The notes under the pieces: generated by a model | The model's database searches: none | Told to the model about the DNA's origin: nothing | What the model saw: the letters and a program-made list of their open reading frames with translations, nothing else | Shown: positions 40,601 to 52,300 of the stretch, piece by piece | Numbering within the stretch: position 1 is the stretch's first letter | Layout of the letters: every line of letters starts with the position of its first letter | NCBI GenBank assembly: GCA_035048495.1 | Contig: CM068545.1 | Span: 36,284,225 to 36,348,224, forward strand | DNA length: 64,000 nucleotides | Origin: Euptelea pleiosperma | Lineage: Eukaryota > Streptophyta > Magnoliopsida > Ranunculales > Eupteleaceae | Direction of reading: 5' to 3' | Translations under genes and position numbers: made by a program

Positions 40601-43600
40601 AAGTGGCCCTAGAACCGGAAGCAATAAATATCCAACCCTCCCATCGGGTACCGGGTGTTGTAAATAAGGTTGTAACCAGTAGATGAAGGTTGTGGAGAGA
40701 AGAGGGAAAAAGTGTAATGGAGGCGGAAGGTGGAGAAGGAGATTAGGGTTCGAGAGAAGTTGTCGGAAGATGAGAGAATGAATTGTTAATTCATTCTCTC
40801 TCACACACTGTATATATATATATATATATGATGGGGAGAACCCCTACAAAAGAGTAGCACTATTCACGTGACACTATTCACGTGAATAGTGAAAACCCAA
40901 AAAGAGCCCCACGTGGGAAGTGGGACGCAACCCACTTGAGACACCCACGTGGGTGTATTACATAAACTCCAACACTCCCCCTCAAGCTGGTGCGAAAATA
41001 TCCATCATACCCAGCTTGCCAGTCAAGGTATGAAAAATAGACTTGTTCACCCCCTTTGTGAGTATGTCGGCAACCTACTCCTATGTTCTCACATACTGAG
41101 TACAAATCAATCTTTGTTGAAGTTTCTCTTTGATGAAGTGACGATCAACTTCAATATACTTCGTTCTATCGTGCTGGACTAGGTTGTGAGCAATGCTGAT
41201 GGCGACTTTGTTGTCACGGTAGAGGCTCATCGGCTCTGTCACCTGGAGTCCCAGTTCCTCAAGCATGGTCCTCAACCAAAGGAGTTCGCACACACCATGT
41301 GCTATAGAGCGAAATTCTGCTTCTGCACTGGATCGAGCTACAACTGATTGTTTCTTGCTTCGCCAAGAGACAAGGTTTCCTCCAACAAGGGTACAATATC
41401 CTGACGTAGACCGACGATCAGTAACTAAACTTGCCCAACCAACGTCAGTATATGCTTCCACTCTAAAGTGTCCATGTCGCCTGAACAGTATTCCACGACC
41501 TAGAGAGCCCTTGAGGTATCGAAGAACTCGGTGAGCTGCCTCAAGATGTGATGACCGTGGTGCATGCATAAACTGACTGATAACACTAATAGCGTAAGCA
41601 ATATTCGGACTGGTGTGTGCCAAGTAGATCAGCCTACTAACCAATCGTTGAAACATAGCGATATCCTCGAGGGTATCACCCTCCTCAGAATTCAGCCGAT
41701 GGTTCTAATCAATTGGAGTCTCTGCTGGTCGAGCTCCTAAATGCCCAGCCTCTACTGGCAGCTTATCTTTAGCCCCATCCATGTAAACCGATTGCCAAAC
41801 CCTCCTGTTTATCTGCCAGTTCTGCAAAAGTCCTTACCTCCACTTTTTGTCCTTCCCACTCCACGCAAGTGTCATCTATACTACTATGATTCTCCCCTAT
41901 CTCGCAAAAATCCTTCCTTTCCTCCACCAGTCGTTGCAAAAACAGAGTTATACCCCCCTCCGTTGAATACAAACTCATATTTACTAGAACATTCCCCACC
42001 GTGGAGACCTCCACGGAAACGATGGAAAAGAGGGAGAGGGTCAGGGGGATACACAAATTGTTGCTTACCTTTCGTTGGCTTCATTCCTTTCTCACTTGGT
42101 TGTTCACTGTCAACAGCTGAGACTCTGACATTTCCTCCAAAAAGCTCTCCCGCACTTCCTTGTCCGCAATTATCGTAACCCTTGCCCCATTAGTGTGAAG
42201 CTTGTCTCCGCTAGTATCCTCCTCTGCAACACGAGCACTTCTCTCTCCTGTATTCTTCTGGGCGAACATAAACCCCTTTTTGACGCTGAAGCACATGTTA
42301 GAGTGGTTTAGCGAGTATCTATTAAGATAGCTTCTAAAGACCGAAAGGGTAAAACCCTACCGCCCATCCGACCCCTTATAGTTTTAAAACTATTCGATTT
42401 TAATATAAACTCGACCTGGTTCGCAGCCCTCTTCCTTTCTCATGACCCATTTTGCACATAAGTAAAGTCCTTACATCGGCCCATTCTCCACCTGTCAATA
42501 CCAGATTGGTACCCCCGATCTATTCTGGCGTTAATATATCTAGGCTTATAATTCCCAGCTATGTCCCTTATCACTTCATTGATACGACTGGGAATTTCCT
42601 TTATCTTGTACGACATCTGTCCCTCAAAATCTCCTTCCTTATAAAAACCTTTTTTCATAACCCCCATCTCATTGTTTCCACTCTCGTTAGAGACTGTTTC
42701 TGCAACGAAACTGATATTCGCCTAAGAATTAGGTATTTAACTGGAAATACCTCCTGCCCCTGATTTTGTGGTCTCCTCCGATATTCTAGGGTTTCGAAAA
42801 GCTCCCGCTTCTTTCTTGGAGTTCGCCGGCGAAGCCCCTACCATTCCAACGGTTGTTGCCTTCACCTTATGGCTTCTTTCTTCTCGCACCTCTTTCCCGG
42901 GGTATGCCGGAAAATCAATCGGTGTTGAAGCAAAGACTTGCGGTGAAGCTTGATCCATAAACACCAATGGCATTGATCCGCCGATCATTTAGTGTGACAA
43001 CATCAATGCGATCTCTCTTGCTTCAAATCCAGTCTTCCATGCTAGCACCAAGCATATCGAGGTGTACTATCATTACATTAGGGAGAACATGGTTTGCAAA
43101 GACCTTAACATCCGTTACATCTCCACACAAGATCAAATTGTTGATGTCTTCACCAAAGGTTTCTCATCATCTCGCTTTCAAATCCTAAACTCCAAGCTGA
43201 CTGTTCGTGATCATCCATCAGCTTGAGGGAGGGTAATAGTAGCTGTGTTACACTGGATCAAACCTCACTCCCAACAACTCAGCAATCGTGTAGAACTCAA
43301 CCACCAAAGAAGGAACCAAACTCAAAATAGAAACCGTGTACAGTTGTAAATCTTCTAACTGTTGGCGGTAAATCCTCTTCAAAAGATCCTTCGAAAATAT
43401 TCTATAAACAACTCTATAAATACAAATACATCTCTCTCTCAGATCATTAACATGAGAGAAAACTTCTAAAAGTCTTTACTCTCGGTAAAAGAATTTATAT
43501 AATTTGACCATAACTTGAAAAATTATGTCTAAATTGTGCAATATTGGGCTTGTTGGATAGCTATGAATAAGCTTTCTAACAGTACCAAAATCAAGACATC

Positions 43601-46273
43601 CGGCCACTTATTGACAGAGAAAAAAGTTGGCCACAAGTGATGAGACTGTAATCACATGTGTCACTGAACTTGATGCCGCATTTCTCAGCCTAGTGCTTCA
43701 TGCGCCCACGCATGATCTCATGCTTTCTTTCAAATTTGGGATGTGGTAAACTGCTGCATCAAGTATATGCACATGGCACTGCCTTGGGAATCATCTCATA
43801 CAGCGAAGGTACACATCTCCACCACACCCCATCCCAACCCTGTTTGATCCCAACTCAGCACGCTATATGGCCATGATGTCATGCCAATCCTATGTGAGTT
43901 TTTTCTAAAGAAAGCCACCATCCCTTGCCAAACTATCTGTTTGATCCCAACTCAGCACGCTATATGGCCATGATGTCATGCCAATCCTATGTGAGTTTTT
44001 TCTAAAGAAAGCCACCATCCCTTGCCAAACTATGCTGCCAGCAACAGCAATAGAAGGCACATTGCTTGTGTCAAATGTTGGACTAAGTTGCAAGTCCCCA
44101 AAATCCAGCTGAAGCCTTCTAGTCCTAGTTTTAAACAACTGGGGGTAACCTGGCAGTGTTGATGAAGCTCACAAGCATTTTATGAGAGGTTGCAAAGCAT
44201 ATTTTGGACATCTGCAAATTCTACTAAACCAATAATATAAGTATGTGTTGGACATGGTGAATGGTGATTTATCCTTTCAAGAAATGTTTTCCTCTCCTTT
44301 TAGTGTTTCAGCACTGGCTAAGCATGTAAAGGCCAAGAGGCATGCCCTTCAATCCAATGTGGAGATAGTGGTACCCACTACCCACTACACTTGACTCATG
44401 ATACAAGGGAAAAGGTTGTCCTTGATGATCCTATTTGTTCGAACAACAAATTTAATTATCAATTAAGTCTCAACCATTGGTTCCCTACAGAGGGAGCAGT
44501 TGGCAATTTCCAGTGAACAATAAGTAGCTTCTCTAAACTCTCAAGACTGGGTACTCCAGATGACTAGGACTGACTCTTGGTGACCTTGCCGATACAATGC
44601 ATGCTTCGGCGTCACAAAGTGCAACTAAAACAATACATTTTATATCGTCCGACCCAGTATCCCACTGTTTCTTATTGAACTTGAACTAATCCACTATGAC
44701 TTGGCCAGTACAACTTGGTATCATCTGAGATTTTATTCCTTGCAAGGGTCTTTTAAGGGGTCATGTAAGGAATAGACATATCTATATCTTGACACCTAGG
44801 TTTAGAAGCATCAAACAACAATTTCAGCTCGTGTTCAGTGCATTGTTGGACCAGTGGATACATTTCCTCCTTCCCAAAGATGCATCTGTAAACAATGCAG
44901 TAATCTCATTGTATAAGTTATAAATAATCTGGAAAAGCTTAAGCTTTGTCAAATGTGAAGTAAATTTTAATTTCTTCAAGCACATTAGTAAAAGAAACTA
45001 CCTGCTATAATCAAACAACAATTTGACAAAAAACAAAGTACTATGATTATTTTGCACTATTTTCATCAGTCAAAAAATTATCAAAGAAAATAGGAGAAAT
45101 ACAAACAGGGATAGGGAAAAAAAGAAAAAAGACGAAATTATGAAGGTATATTCACACCACTAGACAAAACACCCCTATAGAAACCTTCAGCCAATAACTC
45201 CACCATGTCATTCATCAACCTAGGCACACGAGAACGAGATGTTAAAAGAAGAGGCCAAGACCCTGATTTCTTTAATGATGTCAGTTAGTCCCCAAGTACC
45301 CTTTTGCAAGTCACCTACCACCACTAAATTTAAACCTTGAAGAGGGGAAAAAACATCAACTTCATTGGAACATAAAGCCCAGAAGACATAAATGATTCTA
45401 ACCCCGTTTGAATAGCAAGAAGTCAATATAATCTACTTTTTCAGGTAACTAACAAAACAGTCTGTAATCATGGAATTGTACCTTATCATTTTCTCAACCT
45501 GCTTTGCGACACTATACTCCAGATCTGCTTCTTTTTGCCTCGTACGTCCAGATTTTGCCATCTTCTTTGATTCTAATACCCGTGGTAAAACATAAAACTG
45601 ATAATCCTCATGTAACAGTACATACTGCACATTTAAGACACTACAGTGAACAACTAAAACTAATGAGAACTACTATTTTAGCCCGGGATAAATAAAAATT
45701 CACCTCATCCCTGAACAATGTGAGAATTACATTTTCCTTTAGTACAACCTGAAAACAGGAACTATGGTAAGTAAGAAAACAAACTCTGGATGAAGTAAAT
45801 CGCAAAAGGAAGCATTGTGTCAAGTAAAAAAAAATGGTAACCAAGTTATCATTTTTCTGTATAAAATGGAATATTTATTAAAAAGAACAGAAAATGAAAT
45901 ATAAGTACTGCATGCCCATGCATGAAACTTGTCATTAACACCAATGGAATACTATGGATTATTTGCATCTCTTTGCACATGCGAGAAAACAATATTTTGA
46001 CCTCTTCTCAAATCTCTTACAAGGTCGAAATTATGAGCCAACCCCCAAGAACCTTCTGACTCCGTTGGGGGCCAAGAAACTGCATTTGAAGAATCCTCTA
46101 AACTATAGAAACACCCAAAAGGTGGTCCCTGTTGGAGTATAAGTAATACACCCACGTGGGTATCTCAAGTGGGCTGCGTCCCACATCCCACTTCCCACAT
46201 GGGTGTTCTTTTTGGGTTATCACTATTCACGCGAATAGTGCTACTCTTTTGTAGGGGTTCTCCCATCATATAT

Positions 46274-46337
<64 letters not shown>

Positions 46338-49300
46338 ATGTACATATATACAATGTGTCGTTTTATGAAATTTACTAGTATGAGGTGTGCCAAGTGGGAG
46401 ATTGTAAGATATTTCCTAATGTGGCCCACTTCATACGGTTTGCATAAAACTGGTCCAAGGATTGCCAATCTAGAGACCTATTGAAATTACGAAACTAACC
46501 CTAATTGATTGTGGAAATTACGAAAATAACCTTAATTGATTGTGTGATCTAGGGTTAAGGGCATTCCAAGGTTCATTGCTATCTAGGTGTGGCACTTACC
46601 TAATCTAACTAGGAAAGTGCAATCCCCTCTATAGTTTCCATGATGGGAAGGAGGCTAAAGGAGAAAAGAGTGTATAAGTACACTAAAGGATGGGACGTAC
46701 CTCTCTCCAACTCATGCAATCCCAACCTGTCATATATGCTAAAATGAGAGAAAAGAGGTCCCATCTCCACCGTTCGATCAACAACTCCAAGAGATCTTAG
46801 CCCTTGATCAAGTGCACACACCAATCGGAAACGATCTAATGGTATGTTGTTTATTTATGATTCATGATTATGATCTATAGTTTTGATCAAGCTATAAGGT
46901 TCTAAATCTGGGAATAATGCTATGATGATGTTAAAAATCCTTCATTAACACTTGTCCTACATGTAGGTCATGCCAAATATTGACACATGGTACACTTTTG
47001 GGCCCATGTGCCCACTAACCCATGAATGTTCGGCCCATCCTTTAGCGAACCTACCATGGTTTAAAATCTCATTTCAAAGGAACGTCTTGGTTAAGGAACG
47101 TCTTGGTTAAGTGAAAAACCAAAACAAACTCCGAAACAAAACGAAACATTCCTGAGATATTGAAAAAATGACGAATCAGATGAAATATTCCGAAACTTTC
47201 CGAAATATTGTGAAACATTTCGAAAACTTTATGAAACATTCCCAAAATCATGAAATCATATTTTTTTGTCTGTTTTTTTTTAGCGAAAAGTATCAAAAAG
47301 TCCGTAGTGTACGCACTACTCGACCATTCAACCGTAGGAAAAGCTTCGGTTCTAATTAATATTGCTTTATCAAAGGATGGACCAATAAGTCTTCTTTGGT
47401 TAATTTTACTATTAAATATATTTAAAATAAGAATGAAAAGACGATAATGCCCTTATCATTGATTGACAATGGTAAAATTCTTCGTTTACGACGCTTGAAG
47501 ACTTAATCCCTTTGAAATACTTTTGACATCCGTTTCACCATTGTTACTGGTTCAACCAGTTTGAGCTCAATACTCAAACTTGGAATGAAATACCGACTTA
47601 ACAAAATGGTTAGAGGAATAGAGAAGGTATTTAGAGTGAAATGGAGTTTCAAACATGCCTTACAAAATAGAAACAGTCAGAGAGATGAAGTTTTGCTTGT
47701 AGGTTTTAAGGTTTAGTATTCAAACTGAAAACAAAATATCAACTTTGTGAAAATGGTACTAGTTCGACCAAGTTGAGCGATTCCTTTGACAGAATTTTGT
47801 ACGTTTCACTATTGTTACGGGGGTTCCTCTTCGTTGTGCATTTTTCCATCTTCTCTTAACTATCATCTAATTTTGTTAGTGATTCAACTAAGTTGTGCTC
47901 AAACTCAAATTGAAAACGAATATACAGGCTTCATGAAAATGGTACTGGTTCAACCAAGTTGAACGGTTTCTTTGAAAAAACTTTATGTTTCAACATTGTT
48001 ACAAGGGTTCCTTTTTGTAGAGATATTTTCTCATCATCTCTTCATTATTGTCTCACTGTATTACTAGTTCAATCAAGTTGAGTTCAATACTCAAACTAGG
48101 AACAAATATCGACTTTGTGAAAATGTACTGGTTCAACCAAGTTGAGTGAATTTTTAGATAAAAATTTGTTCGTTTCCACCATTGTTACATGGGTTCTTCT
48201 TCGTCGAGATGCATTTTCTCATCATCTTTTCATTATAATCTAACTGTGTTAGTGTTTCAACTAAGTTGAGCTCAATACTCAAACTGGAAACAGAGACAGA
48301 CATCATGAAAATGGTACTGGTTCCACCAAGTTGAGCGATTTCTTTGAAAGAATTTTTTCGATTTCACCATTGTTACAAGGGGTTCCTCCTTGTTGAGATA
48401 TATTTTCTCATCACCTCTTCATCATTGTTTCACTATATTATTAGTTCAATCAAGTTGAGTTCAATACTCAAACTAGGAACAAATACCGACTTTATGAAAA
48501 TGGTACTGGTTCAAGCAAGTTGAGTGGTTCTTTTGAATAAAAATAGTTCATTTCGTTATTGTTACATGGGTTCTTCTTCATTGAGATGCATTTTTTCCAT
48601 CATCAATCGATATCTTCATTATAGTATAATTGTGTTAGTGATTCAACCAAGTCAAGCTCAATACTCAAACTGGAAACAGAGATGGACATCATGAAAATGG
48701 TACTTGTTCAACCAGTTTGGTAAAAGTAGTACTGATTCAACCAGTTTGGGGAAAATGGTCCTGGTTCAACCAGTTTTGTGAATATCATTACTAAAACTTG
48801 AGAGAAGATTCTTTCTTAACGAAAATGAAAATGATGACCATCTTCTTCAACTTCTTCCTTGAAGATTCTTGCTTAACGAAAATGAAAGCAATAACTATCT
48901 TCTTCAGCTTCTTCATTGTTCCTTCTTCTTTCTTAACTAACCGTTGAAACCAACGTTGCCTTCTTTATTCATCTTCAATGGCACATAGACAAGCTGCAAA
49001 GAGCTGTAGAGGATAACCGAGATGCTATAAAACAGATGACTGGAAGGAAATCTTTCAAACTAGCATCACCTTCGTCTTTCTTCACCTTGAATAGAGTATA
49101 ACTGAGTTGCAAAGAGCTATAGAGGAAGGAAATGGAGGGAAAGAGCTGTAGGTATTGTGTGTCAGTCAAACCTCAAATCAAACTGATGCTATCAACTCAA
49201 ACTGACATTAGCTGGAGGGTAGTATGGGCATTTAAAAAAAAGGCCTTAATGGGCAGACGATTAAACCAAAGTGTCCATAGTTTTGTACAAGGGACGTAAT

Positions 49301-52300
49301 GGTCGGTATTTTGTAAATATGGACTTAAAAGTAATTTTCCCTTTTTTTTATTGTATCGGATTGTATTGCAATGTCTCGGTTTGTCTTAGCAAAACAAATC
49401 GAAACATTACGAAACACAACTAAACGTACGAAACATGCATTTCAGTTCTCTTAAATTCTGCATGTTACGTACGAAACATTACAAAATTTTAAACCATGGA
49501 ACCTACACACCAAAAATTAGCCAGATGGTTAATTCCTAGCTGTTGCAATTTTCATCATGGGCTTCATAGATATACCCATGAGTGATAATTGGTCCAAGCC
49601 CATGATGAAAATGTTCAAATCCAACACCATGTATCAAGCTAATTTTTAGTTTGTAGGTTCATCAAGGGCTAGGCCAAATATTAATGAGTTGAGTGGGACC
49701 AAAAATGTGCCACTAAGATAATAAGAGAATCATTTATCTTTCTTTAATAATCATTTTTGTTTTGCGTTTTTACGAACTTTTTGTATCATCTTGGTTTGTC
49801 TTAACGAGACAAAAAAAGAAAATTTGAAACACCAGGGAATTACAATTCTTTCCTAATGTTTTAATCCAGTTAGGCAAAACACCGAGACATCTCGGTCAAG
49901 ATAAACCGAGACAAAACAACATATTTCTCTATCAATTGCTTCTCTTCGTTCATAAGCTCATGTTCGATAAGCTGCTTGCTTTATTTCTCAGTCCTTTCAA
50001 TTAAATTATTCAATTTAAATAAAAACTACATAGCATACCAACAGAGAACAGAAACTAACAAATGATTGGAGCATACCAGAGCAATATCGATGCTAGTGAC
50101 ACGAAGTAGTTCATCAGGACAAACAAGGTACCCAAATAGGACCCATTCCCGATAGGAAGTAACATTTGCTAAATCTTGAGCCCTCTGCAAAAAAAATGAA
50201 AAATTAGAGATGGGATGGTACAGGAGAGTTTAAAAAGTTAATGACATTTAACTTTATTTGGGACACACTTACCATAGGGTGAGCGGAATTTGTGAGTATG
50301 TCTGGGTATCGAGGATGAAATGGACTTAAAAAACCCTCATTTCTCAACTTCTTTGTATCATTAGACAGAAAGATAATTGGACCAACAGCCTCCAAAACCT
50401 GGAAAAGAAAATTGAGGCTTTCAACCATAAAGTAACATTCTACGGAGCAGGGACGTTTGAAAATGAATCTATATCTTGATGCAATTTAAGAAGGGTAATT
50501 AGCGACTTTCTCATACTATTAGAGAAATACAAGACTTGGCCTCTTCCATGAACATCTCATTCTCGCTTATCTTCGGTCAACAAATGATAGGCAGATGACC
50601 TAGGCTAACAAAAGAGGGAGTTCCTATGTATCTTTTGTTTGCAGTGTAGAATTGCAGTGTAATTATTGTTTTCTTTTTTCTTTGTCGTATTTTGTATCTC
50701 TTTTCTTTCTATTTAATAAATTTTTATTTGTTACTGATCAAAAGAATATATCTTAAAGTCCTTTGATCAACCAAAGTATGTTAATAGTTGTTCATACTCA
50801 TCTAAAATATTTAGGCATCCCTTCTCAAATTGTGGTTATGTATATGGGTAGATAATCGATAGTGAAGTACTTGTGGCATTGAGGCACCTCATCCTCCATC
50901 TAAATGATATGCCTTTCAGTCATCCTGCTTATGCACATTTAAAATATCAACACGGGATACCCATACGATACACAGGTAAAATATCAGTATTCCTTTGTAT
51001 CATAAAGGAATTGTGTACGCAGTGTACCATTGCATACCGTTATATATCGTATGATCGATCTCCTTTCCGCCTGAGCCTTCTTCCCCCTTGTGGAAAAAAC
51101 CAATGTTCTGAAAATCAGACCAGCCAGCAAAGGAAGTGGCTAGGATGATTCAACCGTCAGGTTAACAGTTGACCATGACGTCGTAAATGAATTTATTTGA
51201 GATAAAATATAAAAAAGGACTGGTTCAAATGGTTTATCCATACCAGGTATAATGGTTTACATGTTTAACCTTAAACTTTGGATAGTTTTTTTTATAATAG
51301 CAGTTCGGGGGATTCAATCGAACAGATTTTATTGTTTTAAGGTCAGCTGAACCTTTTGTTCCGGTACAATTTTCAGAACAATAGCAAAAACAAAACACCC
51401 AATTTCAGTGCAGTATCATAGATCCATAAATTATCTACCAAATCAATGGATCTTTGATCAAATTTGACTGAGAATTTAAGAATTTGTTTAATATTTTTGA
51501 GGAAATCCAAAAAAAAATGACAAACACAAACCTCAAATTAACTAAATTAGTGTGCATGTCTAAGCTAGAGTAATTATAGGTCATAAGTCAACGGCATATC
51601 TACCAGCCCCACAAAGATATACAATGTATTAATAGGCACATCAAATCACCACATGCACTTCTTGATTTTTGTATTCCCTTATCATATATGTATTTGCTTA
51701 CACTTATCATAATTGTATGGTTTTATCCTACCTAAGCATTAAACACAGACTAGTGTAATGTATTTGTGTGTATCTTAGAACACAGGTGTGGTTATTTTTA
51801 GCAAATGTAGTAGTAATATAGTATTACTGCTTTAAACATCATATTTTTTGGTTATCTAAGCATTAAACACAGTTTGTTGTAATGTATCTTTGCATATATT
51901 AGTGCATTCATAAATTTTCCAGTATGTCAGTTGCGTATTGATACGTTTCAGTTTTTTAGGTTAACGATACCGATATTTTAAACGTCTCTTATGTATAGCC
52001 CTTAACAGATAGATAGTAATTGAAGACATATGAAACTCGCGATCATGAACAAGGTAAGTTCACTAAAATAGCTGGTTCCCTGGTGGTCTAAAATGAATGT
52101 ATATTTCGAATGTTATAAGTTTGAACATATTTTATCAAAAGGTAGGACAGTGGAAAAGTGCAGCCAGAGGAGCAAGCCTATGGTTCAAAAGCTTTATGGT
52201 GAAGTACCAACTACTATAGAAGACTCACTAAAAGGCTCCAGATAGAGAGATAACATGCAAAAAAGAACAAAATATTTTCAACACGGGCAAAAATATTTAT

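Larger units (their letters stand above)
38819..45481 (-). other. NAP1 intron 10
   Basis: 6663 bp. Holds a LINE RNase H piece (39540-40345), copia 3' end (40660-41765), an unidentified block (41766-42960), a second copia end (42975-43490), a 97-bp tandem duplication (43840-44033) and another LINE RNase H piece (45160-45426). 39090-39430 carries GTCTC/CGAGAC-rich, inverted-end-like sequence. The remaining parts show nothing I can name. Confidence 0.85.
45749..50076 (-). other. NAP1 intron 8
   Basis: 4328 bp. Holds a LINE RNase H tail (45953-46120), a LTR piece with microsatellite (46130-46340), LTR-like sequence (46400-46850) and the inverted-end element 47055-49498. 49507-49920 carries pieces resembling the same repeat classes; nothing further recognised. 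Confidence 0.85.

Noticed and set aside
40872..40891. Palindrome as a transcription terminator
   Set aside because: No loop and no T-run in a bacterial sense; it lies in a plant LTR and contains a G-box.
46165..46468. Frames with poly(TH) and poly(YI) tracts
   Set aside because: They are translations of the TA/TG microsatellite.
47540..48790. Regular direct repeats resembling a CRISPR array
   Set aside because: Units of 183-197 bp diverge along their whole length with no conserved short repeat plus unique spacer, and the genome is a plant's.
47055..49498. Mutator-like element (MULE)
   Set aside because: MULEs usually make 9-bp duplications and have longer ends; the ninth base differs here (C on the left, A on the right), so 8 bp fits better, although the TIR is not a textbook hAT end.
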